Origin: Alloalcanivorax dieselolei B5
GTDB lineage: Bacteria > Pseudomonadota > Gammaproteobacteria > Pseudomonadales > Alcanivoracaceae
Length of the DNA stretch: 64,000 bases
Assembly: GCF_000300005.1 (NCBI RefSeq)
Contig: NC_018691.1
Location: forward strand, 3,844,001-3,908,000
Direction of reading: 5' to 3'
Numbering within the stretch: the first letter of the stretch is position 1; every line of letters begins with the position of its first letter. A program made the position numbers and the translations under genes. A model generated the notes under the pieces. It was not told the origin of the DNA, did not search any database, and was given only the letters and a program-made list of their open reading frames with translations. Shown piece by piece: positions 35,519-49,611 of this stretch.

Positions 35519-35624
35519 AATTGATCTCCCGCTTGTTGCTTCCCTGGTTACTGCTTTTTCCAAATCGGGCCAACCTGCCCGGCCCGTCTTGAAACCGTTG
35601 AAATCGCTCCACGCTTGCACGCTT

Positions 35625-35681
35625 CACGCAACACGCGAAAACCACTCCGATTCAGCGTGCTGCGTGCTGGCGTGTTGCGTG
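35625..35681. repeat. Inverted repeat in the ftsA-ftsZ gap
   Basis: CACGCAACACGC (35625-35636) and GCGTGTTGCGTG (35670-35681) are perfect 12-bp inverted arms with a 33-nt loop, embedded in a wider set of CACGCTT / GCGTGCTGCGTG near-repeats (35610-35690). It begins within 13 nt of the ftsA stop codon. It could be a REP-like insertion, an attenuator, or a barrier to degradation between ftsA and ftsZ. Confidence 0.6.
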
Positions 35682-35693
35682 CCAGCGTTTTCA

Positions 35694-36929
35694 TCAAAAA
35701 TTGCCCTGGAACCAGCGCTTGAAGCGCTCGACCCAGTTCACTTGTCCACCACCGGCCTGGGCACGCGCGCTCAGGCCTTCCTTCTCCATCCGCAGCCCGT
35801 AGAGCAGCAGGCCCACGGAAGTGGAATAAATCGGGTTGCGCACCACGTCGGTGAGCCCGGCCACGCCCTGCGGCGTACCCAGCCGTACCGGCATGTGGAA
35901 AATCTCCTCCGCCAGTTCCACCGCGCCTTCGATCTTCGAGGAGCCACCGGTCAGAACGATGCCGCCGGGGATCAGGTCCTCGTACCCGGAGCGGCGGATT
36001 TCCGCCTGGATCAGGGTGAACAGTTCGTCGTAACGCGGCTCCACCACCTCGGCCAGATTCTGGCGGCTGAGGGTGCGCGGTGGCCGGTCGCCGACGCTGG
36101 GCACCTTGATGGTTTCGTCGGCGCCGGCCAGTTGCGTCAGCGCGCAGGCGTACTTGATCTTGATCTCGTCGGCGTGCTGCTTCGGCGTGCGCAGCGCCAT
36201 GGCGATATCGTTAGTGACCTGATCACCGGCAATCGGAATATTGGCGGTGTGCCGGATCGCCCCTTCGGTGAAGATGGCGATATCGGTGGTGCCGCCGCCG
36301 ATGTCGACGATGCACACGCCCAGTTCACGCTCGTCCTCGGTCAGTACCGAATAGGCGCTGGCCAGTTGCTCGAGGATGATGTCCTCCACTTCGAGACCGC
36401 AGCGGCGCACGCATTTTTCCACGTTCTGGGCCGCGTTCACGGCGCAGGTCACCAGGTGCACCTTGGCTTCCAGGCGCACCCCGCTCATGCCCACCGGCTC
36501 GCGCACCCCTTCCTGGTTGTCCACCACGTATTCCTGCGGCAGCACATGCAGGGTCTTCTGGTCCGCCGGAATCGCCACCGCCTGGGCGGCGTCGATGACG
36601 CGGTCGATATCCGCCTGCATCACCTCCCGGTCACGGATGGCGACAATGCCGTGGGAGTTGAGGCTGCGCACGTGGGATCCGGCGATGCCGGCGTAGACCG
36701 AGTGGATCTGGCACCCGGCCATCAGTTCCGCTTCCTCCACCGCCCGCTGGATCGAGCGCACCGTGGCCTCGATATCCACCACCACGCCTTTCTTCATGCC
36801 GCGGGAGGGCTGCGAGCCGAGGCCCACCACCTCGACGGTGCCTTCGCTGGTCACCTGACCGACGATCGCCACCACCTTGGAGGTACCGATGTCCAGTCCC
36901 ACGATCATGTTGTCCATTGCGTTCGCCAT
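35694..36929 (-). CDS. ftsA: Cell division actin-like protein FtsA
   Basis: Actin-fold ATPase that tethers FtsZ to the membrane and recruits later division proteins. The 411 residues show phosphate-1 motif VGLDIGTSKVVAIVG, the 1C subdomain (about 85-165), CIVDIGGGTTDIAIFTEG, GGIVLTGGSSKIEG, and a C-terminal amphipathic helix NWVERFKRWFQGNF that acts as the membrane target sequence. The ATG at 36929 (MANAMDNMIVG) fits the usual start; another ATG four codons on is possible. It follows ftsQ by 19 nt. Confidence 0.97.
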   Translation of the reverse strand: MANAMDNMIVGLDIGTSKVVAIVGQVTSEGTVEVVGLGSQPSRGMKKGVVVDIEATVRSIQRAVEEAELMAGCQIHSVYAGIAGSHVRSLNSHGIVAIRDREVMQADIDRVIDAAQAVAIPADQKTLHVLPQEYVVDNQEGVREPVGMSGVRLEAKVHLVTCAVNAAQNVEKCVRRCGLEVEDIILEQLASAYSVLTEDERELGVCIVDIGGGTTDIAIFTEGAIRHTANIPIAGDQVTNDIAMALRTPKQHADEIKIKYACALTQLAGADETIKVPSVGDRPPRTLSRQNLAEVVEPRYDELFTLIQAEIRRSGYEDLIPGGIVLTGGSSKIEGAVELAEEIFHMPVRLGTPQGVAGLTDVVRNPIYSTSVGLLLYGLRMEKEGLSARAQAGGGQVNWVERFKRWFQGNF

Positions 36930-36948
36930 TAGCGCCTGCCTCGATCCG

Positions 36949-40192
<3,244 letters not shown>

Positions 40193-40203
<11 letters not shown>

Positions 40204-41260
40204 CGGCCACCTCCTCACAAAGTCGGGCCACCCGCTCGGCGCTGTCGGTGATGGCCAGTTGACGGGCGCGGCAGGCGAGTTCCGCCAGCGCGTCCCGCTC
40301 GGTCATGCCGGCCAGGCTGCGCGCCAGGGCGCTGGCGTTCATATCCCGCTGCGGCAGCATCAGGGCGGCGCCGCGATCCACCAGCCAGTTGGCGTTGAGG
40401 GTCTGGTGATCGTCCACCGCCGTCGGCAGCGGCACGAACAACGCCGCCACACCGGCGGCGGCCACTTCCGCCACGGTCAGGGCGCCGGCACGGCAAACCA
40501 CCAGATCGGCCCAGTCGTAGGCCTGCGCCATGTCATCAATGAATTCGCTCACCGTGGCATTGAGCCCCAATGCCTTGTACACCGGCCGGGCTTCCTCGGC
40601 GCGGCCACGGCCACACTGGTGGCGCACTTCCAGGTGTGGCCCGAGCGCGGCCAGTAACAGTTCCGGCAAATCCTGATTCAAGGCCAGCGCCCCCTGGCTG
40701 CCGCCCAGCACCAGCACCCGCAGGGGGCCGCGCCGGCTGGCGTAGCGCTGGGCCGGATCGTTCAACCCGGTGATCTCCTCGCGTACCGGATTACCCACCC
40801 AGATGGCACCGGGCATGGCCCCTTCGAAGCCTTCCAGCACCTGATCGCTGAACCGGGCCAACAACCGATTGGTCATGCCCGGCAGCGCGTTCTGTTCGTG
40901 GATCACCAGAGGCACACCGCACAGCCGCGCGGCCAGACCGCCGGGCGCACTGACGAAGCCACCGAAGCCCACCACCAGCACCGGCCGCTCACGGCGAATC
41001 ACGGACCGGGCCTGCCACACCGCGCGGATCAGCTGCAGTGGACCAATCAATTTGCGTTTGAGGCCGCCACCGCGCAGCCGGCCCACGCCCAGGGTCGCCA
41101 CCGGGAAGCCGTAACGCGGCACCAGCCGCGTTTCCATGCCGTCCTCGGCACCCAGCCAGAGGATGCGGTAACCGGCGGCCTGCAATTGCTCGGCCACCGC
41201 CAGGGCGGGGAAAACGTGGCCCCCGGTGCCGCCGGCCATGATCAGGATGGTCCCGCTCAT
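40193..41260 (-). CDS. murG: UDP-GlcNAc:undecaprenyl-PP-MurNAc-pentapeptide transferase MurG
   Basis: Membrane-associated GT-B glycosyltransferase that converts lipid I to lipid II on the cytoplasmic face. The 355 residues begin with the G-loop [16 protein letters not shown] (8-23), contain a second G-loop [14 protein letters not shown], and end in the UDP-GlcNAc-binding region [24 protein letters not shown]. The ATG at 41260 overlaps the ftsW stop (ATGA) and has GGGAGG upstream. A longer open frame into ftsW is not conserved and was rejected. Confidence 0.97.
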
Positions 41261-42411
41261 CGCTTCGCCCTCCCCCGCGCTTGCAGTTCCTGCTGTTCGG
41301 CGCTGGCGCGCAGCACCAGTGCCACCATCACCGCGGAAATCACCAGTGAGGAACCGCCATAGCTGACAAAAGGCAACGTCAGCCCCTTGGTGGGCAGGAC
41401 ACCCATATTCACTCCCAGATTGATGAACGCCTGGGCACATAACACAAAGGCGATGCCGTAAACCACATAGGCGTGGTAAAGAAAACCCCGTTGCTCCAGA
41501 GTGTGACCGATACGGAACACACGCCAGCCGAGCAGGCCGAAGCCGAAAATCAGCAGCAGGGTACCGAACAGCCCCCACTCCTCGGCCAGCACCGCGAAAA
41601 CAAAATCGGTGTGCGCTTCCGGCAGGTAAAACAGCTTCTGCACACTGTTGCCCAGACCCACGCCGAACCAGTTACCGCGGCCAAAAGCGATCAGGCTCTG
41701 CGTCAACTGGTAGCCGGATCCGTATTGATCCGCCCAGGGATCGAGAAAACTCATCAGCCGCGCCACCCGATAGGGTTCCGCCACGGCCACCAAGGCCGCC
41801 AGGCCCACCGCCACCAGCCCGATCAGCAGGAATCGCAGGGTCGGCACACCGGCCAGGAACAACATGCCCATGGTGGTGATACCGAGCACCACCACGGCGC
41901 CGAAGTCCGGTTCCAGCAACAGCATGAAAGTCAGCAGTCCCAGTACCCCCAGCGGCACGAAGAACGCCTTCCACTGGGTTTCCAGTTCCGCCTTGCGCTG
42001 TGCCACATAACCGGCCAGGTAAAGCACGAAACACAACTTGACGATTTCGGAGGCCTGAATCGTCATGCCCGGCAGCGCGATCCAGCGCGTGGAGCCGTTC
42101 ACTTCACGGCCCAGGCCGGGCACGAACACCAGAACCAGCGCCACCACCGCCACCGGCAGCATGGCGAAGCGCAGCCGCTCCAGCAGTGCCAGCGGCACGC
42201 AGCAGTACACGGCGGCGCCCACGCCCAGGCTGATCAGCAAATAGGTGCCATGACGAATGCCGTAATAGAACGGGTTATCCAGCCGGGTCTCGGCGATCTG
42301 CAGCGAGGCGGACGTCACCATCACCAGCCCCACCAGCGTCAGGCCGATCGCCGACCACATCAAAACCTGATCGAGCTGCCCGGTCCGCGGGCGCATGAGC
42401 ACACTAGCCAT
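41257..42411 (-). CDS. ftsW: Lipid II polymerase FtsW (SEDS family)
   Basis: Septal SEDS glycosyltransferase working with FtsI. The 384 residues form about ten TM helices. Conserved stretches include GREVNGSTRWIALPGMTIQASEIVKL, with the catalytic-region motif before TM7, EPDFGAVVVL with the essential Asp, and GLTLPFVSYGGSSLV near the C-terminus. It overlaps murD by 8 nt and murG by 4 nt. It is placed between murD and murG as in most gammaproteobacterial dcw clusters, which separates it from RodA. Confidence 0.96.
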   Translation of the reverse strand: MASVLMRPRTGQLDQVLMWSAIGLTLVGLVMVTSASLQIAETRLDNPFYYGIRHGTYLLISLGVGAAVYCCVPLALLERLRFAMLPVAVVALVLVFVPGLGREVNGSTRWIALPGMTIQASEIVKLCFVLYLAGYVAQRKAELETQWKAFFVPLGVLGLLTFMLLLEPDFGAVVVLGITTMGMLFLAGVPTLRFLLIGLVAVGLAALVAVAEPYRVARLMSFLDPWADQYGSGYQLTQSLIAFGRGNWFGVGLGNSVQKLFYLPEAHTDFVFAVLAEEWGLFGTLLLIFGFGLLGWRVFRIGHTLEQRGFLYHAYVVYGIAFVLCAQAFINLGVNMGVLPTKGLTLPFVSYGGSSLVISAVMVALVLRASAEQQELQARGRAKR

Positions 42412-43729
42412 GGCTCACCTCCCGGGCATGATGGGCGAAATCATCGCCGCGTTCGGTGTAGCCGCTGTACATGTCGAAGGACGCGCAAGCCGGCGACAGC
42501 AACACCGCGTCACCGGGCTGGGCCAGTTGCCGCGCCCGCGTCACCGCCTCGGCCATGGTCTCCGCCCGTTCACGCGGCACGCCGATCAGACCGTCCGCCA
42601 CCTTGTCCGCGTCTTCACCGAGCAGCAGCGCCGCGCGCAGGTATTGCCGGGCCGGCTCCGCCAGCGGAGAGAAATCCTGCCCCTTGCCCTGACCGCCGGC
42701 GATCAGAATCACCTTGCCATTGATGGCCTCGCCAATGCCGGTCAGTGCCGCCAGCGTGGCGCCCACATTGGTGGCCTTGGAATCGTTGAACCAGCGCACG
42801 TCGCCGGCTTCCGCCACCATCTGGCAGCGATGGGGCAAGCCCTGGAACGCACAGACCGTGGCCAGCGCGGTCTCCCGTTCCAACCCCAGGGCGTCGGCCA
42901 TGGCCAGCACCGCCAGCACGTTCATGGCGTTGTGATGGCCGGTGAGCGTCAGCTGGTCCAGCGTCAACAGGGTTTCGCCCTTGTAGAGCAGAGCGTTGCG
43001 ATCGCTGTCGAGCCGATAGTCCGCTTGCGGGTGGCTGCCGAAGGTCACTTCCCGTGGCACCGGCACCTGAGGACGGGTGGCCACGTCATCGCGATTCCAT
43101 ACCGCCACCTGGCAGCCGTCGTAGATGCGCTGCTTGGCGGCCAGGTAGTCGCTGAAACGGTTGTAGCGGTCCAGATGGTCCTGGGACACGTTGAGAATAG
43201 TGGCCACCTGGGCATTCAGGCTGTAGGTCGTCTCCAGCTGGAAGCTGGACAGCTCCAGGACGTACAGACCGGCGTCGCTGGCCAACAGATCCAGCGCCGG
43301 GATTCCCAGGTTGCCGCCAACCCCCGGCTGACGACCGCAGGCTTCGGCCACCTCACCGAGCAGGGTGGTGACGGTGCTCTTGGCATTGGAACCGGTGATC
43401 GCCACCAGCGGGCGGCTGGCGGCGCGGGCGAACAGCTCGATGTCGCCGATCACTTCCTTGCCTTCCGCGATCTGCGCGGCGATGGCCGGGGTGGAAATCG
43501 CCACGCCGGGGCTGACGATCAGACGGCGGGCCCGTTCCATCCAGCCTTTCTTGAAGCCGCCGGTATGCACCTTCAATTTGGGGAATTCCGCGTGCAGGTC
43601 ATCCAGGCCCGCCAGAGCCTGACGGGTGTCGAGAGCGCGCACGGCCATACCCTGCCCCTGCAAATAGCGGAGCACGGAGCGGCCGGAAACACCCAGGCCA
43701 ATGACCAGATCAAACGCGTCCTTCGTCAT
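42404..43729 (-). CDS. murD: UDP-N-acetylmuramoyl-L-alanine:D-glutamate ligase MurD
   Basis: Mur ligase adding D-glutamate as the second stem residue. The 441 residues start with LVIGLGVSGRSVLRYL (8-23), have the ATP P-loop ITGSNAKSTVT (111-121), NDSKATNVGATLAAL, GGQGKGQDFSPL, and LLSPACASFDMYSGYTERGDDF near the C-terminus, all MurD landmarks. The ATG at 43729 lies 2 nt after the mraY stop, with its GAGG ribosome-binding site formed by the mraY end. A longer start at 43819 would overlap mraY and was rejected. Confidence 0.96.
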   Translation of the reverse strand: MTKDAFDLVIGLGVSGRSVLRYLQGQGMAVRALDTRQALAGLDDLHAEFPKLKVHTGGFKKGWMERARRLIVSPGVAISTPAIAAQIAEGKEVIGDIELFARAASRPLVAITGSNAKSTVTTLLGEVAEACGRQPGVGGNLGIPALDLLASDAGLYVLELSSFQLETTYSLNAQVATILNVSQDHLDRYNRFSDYLAAKQRIYDGCQVAVWNRDDVATRPQVPVPREVTFGSHPQADYRLDSDRNALLYKGETLLTLDQLTLTGHHNAMNVLAVLAMADALGLERETALATVCAFQGLPHRCQMVAEAGDVRWFNDSKATNVGATLAALTGIGEAINGKVILIAGGQGKGQDFSPLAEPARQYLRAALLLGEDADKVADGLIGVPRERAETMAEAVTRARQLAQPGDAVLLSPACASFDMYSGYTERGDDFAHHAREVSHG

Positions 43730-43731
43730 CC

Positions 43732-44814
43732 TTACCTCAGTTTCAGGGTCGCCAGACCCACCAGTACGAGCATTACGGTAATAATCCAGAACCGGACGAT
43801 GATCTTCGGTTCCGGCCACCCCTTCAGTTCAAAGTGGTGGTGAATGGGTGCCATACGGAAGATGCGCCGACCGGTGAGCTTGAACGACGCCACCTGCAAC
43901 ATCACCGACACGGTCTCCATCACGAACACGCCGCCCATGATGAACAACACGATTTCCTGGCGGACGATCACCGCCATCACACCAAGCACCGCGCCCAGCG
44001 CCAACGCGCCCACATCGCCCATGAACACCTGGGCCGGGTAGGCGTTGAACCAGAGAAAGCCGAGCCCCGCCCCGCACAGACCAGCGACGATCACCACCAG
44101 TTCGCCGGCACCGGCGATATAGGGGATCTGCAGGTAGGTGGCGAACTCGGCGTGACCACTGGCGTAGGCAAAAATACCCAGCGCCGCGGCCACCAGCACG
44201 GTGGGCATGATCGCCAGCCCGTCCAGGCCATCGGTCAGGTTGACCGCATTGGAGGTGCCGTTGATGACGAAATAGGTCAGCACCACATAGAACCAGCTCA
44301 GGTTGATGGCCACGTTCTTGAAGAACGGCACGATCAGCTGTGTTTCCGCCGGGCTTTGCGCGGTGAAGAACAGCACCAGCGCCGCGCCCAGCGCCCCCAC
44401 CGACTGCCAGAAGTATTTCCAGCGCGCCGGCAGGCCGCGCGGGTTCTTTTCGATCACCTTGCGCCAGTCGTCCACCCAGCCGACGGCGCCGAACACCACC
44501 AGCACGCCCAGTGTTACCCAGACGTAGCGATTGGACAGGTCCGCCCACAGCAGCGTCGCCACGGCGATGGAAACCAGGATCAAGCCACCGCCCATGGTCG
44601 GCGTGCCAGCCTTGCTCAGATGGCTCTTCGGGCCATCGTCCCGGATCGCCTGGCCGACCTGTTTTTCCTGCAGTTTGCGAATCATCACCGGTCCGATCCA
44701 GAACGCCAGGAACAGCGCGGTGAGCACCGCCATGATGGCGCGCATGGTGATGTACTGGAAAACCAGGAATCCGCTGTACAGGCTCGATAGATTCTCCGCC
44801 AGCCAAAGCAGCAT
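43732..44814 (-). CDS. mraY: Phospho-N-acetylmuramoyl-pentapeptide transferase MraY
   Basis: Polytopic inner-membrane enzyme (360 residues, about ten TM) that makes lipid I from UDP-MurNAc-pentapeptide and undecaprenyl phosphate. Conserved cytoplasmic loops are visible: [16 protein letters not shown], the Asp pair in [46 protein letters not shown], and [13 protein letters not shown]. Its ATG directly follows the murF TAA with no gap, and murD starts 2 nt after its stop. Length equals E. coli MraY. Confidence 0.97.
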   Translation of the reverse strand: MLLWLAENLSSLYSGFLVFQYITMRAIMAVLTALFLAFWIGPVMIRKLQEKQVGQAIRDDGPKSHLSKAGTPTMGGGLILVSIAVATLLWADLSNRYVWVTLGVLVVFGAVGWVDDWRKVIEKNPRGLPARWKYFWQSVGALGAALVLFFTAQSPAETQLIVPFFKNVAINLSWFYVVLTYFVINGTSNAVNLTDGLDGLAIMPTVLVAAALGIFAYASGHAEFATYLQIPYIAGAGELVVIVAGLCGAGLGFLWFNAYPAQVFMGDVGALALGAVLGVMAVIVRQEIVLFIMGGVFVMETVSVMLQVASFKLTGRRIFRMAPIHHHFELKGWPEPKIIVRFWIITVMLVLVGLATLKLR

Positions 44815-46146
44815 TTAGTGTCCCCCCTTGAGTTCTTCAAGCCGGTGCACCACAAGCTCCATGCGGGCAGTGCGTGAGCCTTTCACCAATACCGTGCCGC
44901 CGGCCTCGAGAACCGCACCGGCGCGCCCGGCGGCGTCATCGTGATCCGCCGCCAAAACAGCGCCTTCGCCGAAGCCCGCCGCGGCGGCTTCCGCCCCGGG
45001 CATGGCAATCAAAACATCCAGATCCCGGGACGCTTCTTCGCCCAGGGAACGCATGATGTCGCCGGCGCCGGGCCCCAATTCCCCCAAAGCCCCCAGCACC
45101 AGAGTTCGCGGCGCCGGCCGGCCGGCCAGCCAGCGCACCGCCGCCCGCACCGAACCGGGATTGGCGTTGTAGGTGTCATCCACCAACAAACCGCCCCCCA
45201 GCGTCTTCAGATTCATCCGCCCCGGCACCGGGCTCAGCGATTGCCAGCGGTCGACCACATCGGCCAGTTCCACACCCAGGGCATTGACCGCGCCCAGGGC
45301 CAGCAGCGCATTTTGCACCTGATGGGCGCCGGCCAGCGGTACCCGCACCGGCAGTCCCTGAGGCATCAGCCGAAAACGCACCTCGCCGTCCTCCAGAACC
45401 ACCTCTTCGGCCCGCAGCGCGCCATTCGCGCCGCCAACGCGGACCACGTTCAAACCGTGCCTGGCGGCTTCCCCGGCGAAGAAGTCGGCGAAGCCATCGT
45501 CGTTGTTGATCACCGCGGTGGCGCCCGCCGCGCAGCCGGAGAAGATTTCCGCCTTGGCGCGGGCGATGCCTTCCATGGTGCCGAAGCCCTCCAGATGAGC
45601 GCCGGTCACATTGGTGATCAACACCACCCGCGCCCGTACCAGGGAGCTGGTCCAGGCAATTTCACCCGGCGCATTGGCACCCAGTTCGATCACCGCCTGA
45701 CGCACCTGGTCATCGAACCGCAGCAAGGTCAGTGGCACCCCGATGTCGTTGTTGAGATTGCCCTGGGTCGCCAGGGTCCCTTCGCCCAGCAGCGCGGCGA
45801 TCATTTCCTTCACCGTGGTCTTGCCGGCGTTGCCGGTCACCGCCACCCGGGGAACCGGGAACCCGGCGGCGTAGCCCGCCGCCAACAGGCCCAGCCCACG
45901 GCGCGAATCCGCCACCGTCACCTGGGACTCGAAAACGTCCTGATCGGTTTCCACCAGCGCGGCCACGGCGCCAGCGTCACGGGCCTGCTCCAGGAAGGCA
46001 TGGCCGTCGAAGCGTTCGCCACGCAGAGCCACGAACAAGGCACCGGCGGACAGTTGCCGGGTATCGGTGGACACCGCGCTGATATCACGGTCGGCGCCAC
46101 GCAGCACGCCACCGGTCCACTGGCTGATCCGCGACAGCCGCATCAT
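44815..46146 (-). CDS. murF: UDP-MurNAc-tripeptide:D-Ala-D-Ala ligase MurF
   Basis: Mur ligase that attaches D-Ala-D-Ala to the tripeptide precursor. The 443 residues have an N-terminal uridine-binding domain with [34 protein letters not shown]-loop [11 protein letters not shown] (105-115), [28 protein letters not shown] and [19 protein letters not shown]. It overlaps murE by 4 nt. It takes the product of DdlB encoded in the same cluster. Nothing unusual was seen. Confidence 0.96.
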   Translation of the reverse strand: MMRLSRISQWTGGVLRGADRDISAVSTDTRQLSAGALFVALRGERFDGHAFLEQARDAGAVAALVETDQDVFESQVTVADSRRGLGLLAAGYAAGFPVPRVAVTGNAGKTTVKEMIAALLGEGTLATQGNLNNDIGVPLTLLRFDDQVRQAVIELGANAPGEIAWTSSLVRARVVLITNVTGAHLEGFGTMEGIARAKAEIFSGCAAGATAVINNDDGFADFFAGEAARHGLNVVRVGGANGALRAEEVVLEDGEVRFRLMPQGLPVRVPLAGAHQVQNALLALGAVNALGVELADVVDRWQSLSPVPGRMNLKTLGGGLLVDDTYNANPGSVRAAVRWLAGRPAPRTLVLGALGELGPGAGDIMRSLGEEASRDLDVLIAMPGAEAAAAGFGEGAVLAADHDDAAGRAGAVLEAGGTVLVKGSRTARMELVVHRLEELKGGH

Positions 46147-47615
46147 GCCTGCCCTCCCCGGCGTGCCAGCGCCGCCCGGGCCAAGGCCCGGTCGTCCATG
46201 GGATAACGATGGCCGGCCACTTCCTGATAACGTTCGTGGCCCTTGCCGGCGATCAGCACCACGTCACCGGCCTCGGCCTCGGCGATGGCCCTGGCCACGG
46301 CTTCGGGCCGGTCGCTCAGGCATAGCGCATCTTGCGGCCGGTTCATGCCACCGCGGATTTGTTCGATGATGCCTTCCGGCGCTTCATTGCGCGGATTATC
46401 ACTGGTGAGCACCACGCGATCGGCCAGTTTTTCCGCCACCGCGCCCATCAGCGGGCGCTTGCCGGTGTCACGGTCACCGCCGCAACCCACCAGGCACCAC
46501 AGCCGGCCGGGGAAATGACCGCGCACGCCGCTCAGGGCTTTCTCCAGACCGTCCGGTGTATGGGCATAATCCACCACCACCACCGGCTGCCCCGGCTGGC
46601 ACAGGGATTCCATCCGCCCGGGCACTGAGGTCAGCGCGCCCAGTCCTTGACCCAGCGCCTGGTTGCTCCAGCCCAATCCGTGCAGTACACCGGCCACCGC
46701 CATCACATTGCTCAGGTTGAAGTCGCCGTACAGCGGCAGACGCAGGGACAACGGCTCGCCACCCACGCTCAATACCATTTCCATGCCTTCTGGCAGGGCA
46801 TGATGTTCCAGACAACGCACGGTGGCGCCATCGGTGGATCCAAAGGTCACGCAACGCACACCATCATCAAGGCTGGCCACCAGCGTGGAAGCGGCCTCGT
46901 CGTCGGTGTTGATCACCGCCATGGCCAGCCCCGGACGGGTGAACAGAGAACGCTTGGCGTTCAGATAGGCGTCCATGCTGCCGTGGTAATCCAGATGGTC
47001 GCGGCTGAGATTGCTGAACACCGCGCAGGGCACCCGGGTGTCCCCCAGGCGCCCCTGATCCAGAGCATGGGAGGACACTTCCATGGCAACGTAATCGGCG
47101 CCTTTTTCCCGCAGACCGTACAACGCCGACTGCAGCGTGATCGGGTCCGGCGTGGTGTGGCCGGTATCCGCTTCGTCCCCTTTCAGCCCCACGCCCAGGG
47201 TGCCAACCAGACCACAGCGGTGGCCGACGGCGTCAAGGGCGTCACGCAGGAACCAGGTAATGCTGGTTTTACCGTTGGTGCCGGTCACTCCGACAATGTT
47301 CAGATGGTTGGCGGGACAGCCGTAAAAGCGGGCTGCCAGGGTGCCGACTTCACGCCCCAGGGCAGGAATCTCGATGCGCGGCACCGCGCCACTCTGGTTA
47401 ACGGTAAAGGCATCGCCTTCCTGCAGGATGGCCCCGGCCCCGGCCTCGACGGCGGCACCGATGTAACTGCGGCCATCGGCACGGAATCCGGGCACCGCCA
47501 GGAACACGTCACCAGGGCGGACCGCCCGGCTGTCCAGCCGCAGCGCCATAACCGGCAAGCCGGCCAGGTCGGCCGGCAATGCCAGATCGGTCAGCAGTTG
47601 GCCCAGGGTGATCAT
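46143..47615 (-). CDS. murE: UDP-MurNAc-L-Ala-D-Glu:meso-diaminopimelate ligase MurE
   Basis: Mur ligase adding the third stem residue. The 490 residues show an N-terminal uridine-binding domain ([16 protein letters not shown]), P-loop TGTNGKTS (111-118), [13 protein letters not shown], and the motif DNPRNE at 406-411. The Asn-Pro-Arg triplet is the marker for meso-diaminopimelate rather than lysine, so the organism should have DAP-type peptidoglycan. It overlaps ftsI and murF by 4 nt each (ATGA). Confidence 0.97.
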   Translation of the reverse strand: MITLGQLLTDLALPADLAGLPVMALRLDSRAVRPGDVFLAVPGFRADGRSYIGAAVEAGAGAILQEGDAFTVNQSGAVPRIEIPALGREVGTLAARFYGCPANHLNIVGVTGTNGKTSITWFLRDALDAVGHRCGLVGTLGVGLKGDEADTGHTTPDPITLQSALYGLREKGADYVAMEVSSHALDQGRLGDTRVPCAVFSNLSRDHLDYHGSMDAYLNAKRSLFTRPGLAMAVINTDDEAASTLVASLDDGVRCVTFGSTDGATVRCLEHHALPEGMEMVLSVGGEPLSLRLPLYGDFNLSNVMAVAGVLHGLGWSNQALGQGLGALTSVPGRMESLCQPGQPVVVVDYAHTPDGLEKALSGVRGHFPGRLWCLVGCGGDRDTGKRPLMGAVAEKLADRVVLTSDNPRNEAPEGIIEQIRGGMNRPQDALCLSDRPEAVARAIAEAEAGDVVLIAGKGHERYQEVAGHRYPMDDRALARAALARRGGQA

Positions 47616-49351
47616 GTGCGACCCTCCCCGTCCGGCTCACCGGCGATGACCCCTTCCGGCTTGTCCGGCGGCACGTGCATGGCGCGCAGGGCGCCGCCGA
47701 CAATAGTGGAGAATACCGGCGCCGCCACCAGACCGCCGTAATAGGCGCTTTGATCCGGATCATCGATCACCACCACGGCGGCGATGCGCGGATCGGTGGC
47801 CGGCGCCAGGCCAGCGAAAATCCCCTGGTAGCGGTGTTCGGCGTAACCGGTGGAGGTCAGCTTGTGCACCGTGCCGGTCTTGCCCGCCACCTGATAACCG
47901 GGGATACGGGCACGGCGGGCGGTGCCCAACTGGCCGACCACGGTTTCCAGCATATCGACGATGGCACGGGCGGTATCCGTGCCAATCACCCGCTCGCCCT
48001 GGGGCGCTTCATCCACCTTGACCATGGACAGCGGCACCCGGCGCCCCTGATTACCGAGAATGGCGTAGGCCTGTGCCAGTTGCAGAGCCGTCACGCTGAC
48101 GCCATAGCCGTAGGACAACGCCGCCCGCTCCACATCGCGCCACTTGGCACGGATCGGCAGCACCCCGCCGCTCTCGCCGGGAAAGCGCACGCCGGTGGGC
48201 TGGCCGAAGCCGAACCGCTCGAGCATGGCTGGCAGCACCTGTTGGTCCATGGACAGCGCCAGTTTGCTGGTGCCCACGTTGGAGCTCTTGGTCAGCACCG
48301 TGGTCACGTCGATGACGCCATAATCACGATGGTCGCGAATGGTTTTCGGCCCCACACGCAGATAGCCCGGGTGGGTATTAATGGCGGTGGCGGGAGTCAC
48401 CATGCCCTGCTCCAAGGCCGCGGCCACGGTGAACGGTTTCACCGTGGAGCCAGGCTCGAACAGGTCGGTGACGGCCCGGTTGCGCAGGCTGGCGGTATTA
48501 ATGCCGCTGCGGTTATTGGGGTTGTAGCCCGGCTGGTTGACCATGGCCAGCACCTCGCCGGTCTTCACGTCCAGCACCACCACCGAACCACCGGTGGCAC
48601 CGAAACGTTGCACCGCGGACATCAGCTCCTTGTACGCCAGATACTGCAACCGCAGATCCAGACTCAGGGTGACATCTTCACCCGGACGCGCCGGCTCGAT
48701 CAGTTCGATGTCCTGAATCACCCGTCCCAGCAGGTCACGGACCACTTTCTTGCGGCCCGGCGCGCCGGTGAGCTGCTTGTCGAAGGCCAGTTCCACGCCT
48801 TCCTGGCCCTGCTCATCAATGTTGGTGAACCCGACCACATGACTGGTCACTTCACCGGCCGGGTAATAGCGGCGGTACTCGGTCAGCGAATAGATACCCG
48901 GCACGCCCAGGGACAGTACGGATTCCGCCTGTTCCGGCGCCAACCCCCGGGCCAGATAGATGAATTCCCGGCTGGGGTGCGCTTTCACGCGCCGGGCGAA
49001 ATGCGCCCGGTCAATAATCGGGTTGCCGGTCAGCTTGGACCATTGCTGCTGATTCTCCATCGCTTCCTGGGGGTTCACCCACAGCGTCACCACCGGGGTA
49101 CTGACCGCCAGCGGCCGGCCATTGCGATCACGAATCACACCCCGATTGGCGGCCAGAGGCTCCACCCGCAAATTACGGATATCGCCCTGGTGAGCCAGGA
49201 AGTCGTGCTCGACCACCTGCAGATCCACCGCCCGCACCACCAGCACAGCGGCGCACACCAGCCAGAACGCCAGCACCAGGTGCCAGCGTCTGCCGGTCCA
49301 GCGTTTGCTGGCGACCGGTTTGCGTGTCGCTTTGCGTTTGTTGGCGCTCAT
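47612..49351 (-). CDS. ftsI: Peptidoglycan DD-transpeptidase FtsI (PBP3)
   Basis: Class B penicillin-binding protein that crosslinks septal peptidoglycan with FtsW. The 579 residues have a short basic cytoplasmic tail, one TM helix (about 24-42), a pedestal domain with [17 protein letters not shown], and a transpeptidase domain with the catalytic tetrad S302-T-V-K305, SSN (356-358) and KTGT (491-494). The SxxK context [17 protein letters not shown] is typical PBP3. It overlaps ftsL and murE by 4 nt each. Confidence 0.97.
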   Translation of the reverse strand: MSANKRKATRKPVASKRWTGRRWHLVLAFWLVCAAVLVVRAVDLQVVEHDFLAHQGDIRNLRVEPLAANRGVIRDRNGRPLAVSTPVVTLWVNPQEAMENQQQWSKLTGNPIIDRAHFARRVKAHPSREFIYLARGLAPEQAESVLSLGVPGIYSLTEYRRYYPAGEVTSHVVGFTNIDEQGQEGVELAFDKQLTGAPGRKKVVRDLLGRVIQDIELIEPARPGEDVTLSLDLRLQYLAYKELMSAVQRFGATGGSVVVLDVKTGEVLAMVNQPGYNPNNRSGINTASLRNRAVTDLFEPGSTVKPFTVAAALEQGMVTPATAINTHPGYLRVGPKTIRDHRDYGVIDVTTVLTKSSNVGTSKLALSMDQQVLPAMLERFGFGQPTGVRFPGESGGVLPIRAKWRDVERAALSYGYGVSVTALQLAQAYAILGNQGRRVPLSMVKVDEAPQGERVIGTDTARAIVDMLETVVGQLGTARRARIPGYQVAGKTGTVHKLTSTGYAEHRYQGIFAGLAPATDPRIAAVVVIDDPDQSAYYGGLVAAPVFSTIVGGALRAMHVPPDKPEGVIAGEPDGEGRT

Positions 49352-49611
49352 GGCCGTGTCAACACTCGCTCATCGGTGGTCGGGACTTTCATGCCCAGCT
49401 TTTCTCTGGCCAGGCTCTCCACCCGGGCGTAACTGCCCCAGGTGCTGTGTTCCAAAAGCAACTGGCCCCACTGGGTTTCCAGTTGCGCCTGGCGCCGTTG
49501 CAGCCGCTGACTCTCATCGGTCAGGCGGCGTGCCTCGTGCACCGTATAACTGACGCCCAATGCCGACCCCACTACCAGGATCAGCAACGGCCAATGCAGC
49601 CAGCGGGCCAT
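49348..49611 (-). CDS. ftsL: Cell division protein FtsL
   Basis: Small bitopic divisome protein, 87 residues. A TM segment (about 5-22) is followed by a periplasmic coiled coil (EARRLTDESQRLQRRQAQLETQWGQLLLEHSTW) and a short C-terminal region (ARVESLAREKLGMKVP) that pairs with FtsB and FtsI. Sequence conservation is low in this family, but size, topology and position between rsmH and ftsI are decisive. It overlaps rsmH by 1 nt and ftsI by 4 nt. Confidence 0.93.
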   Translation of the reverse strand: MARWLHWPLLILVVGSALGVSYTVHEARRLTDESQRLQRRQAQLETQWGQLLLEHSTWGSYARVESLAREKLGMKVPTTDERVLTRP

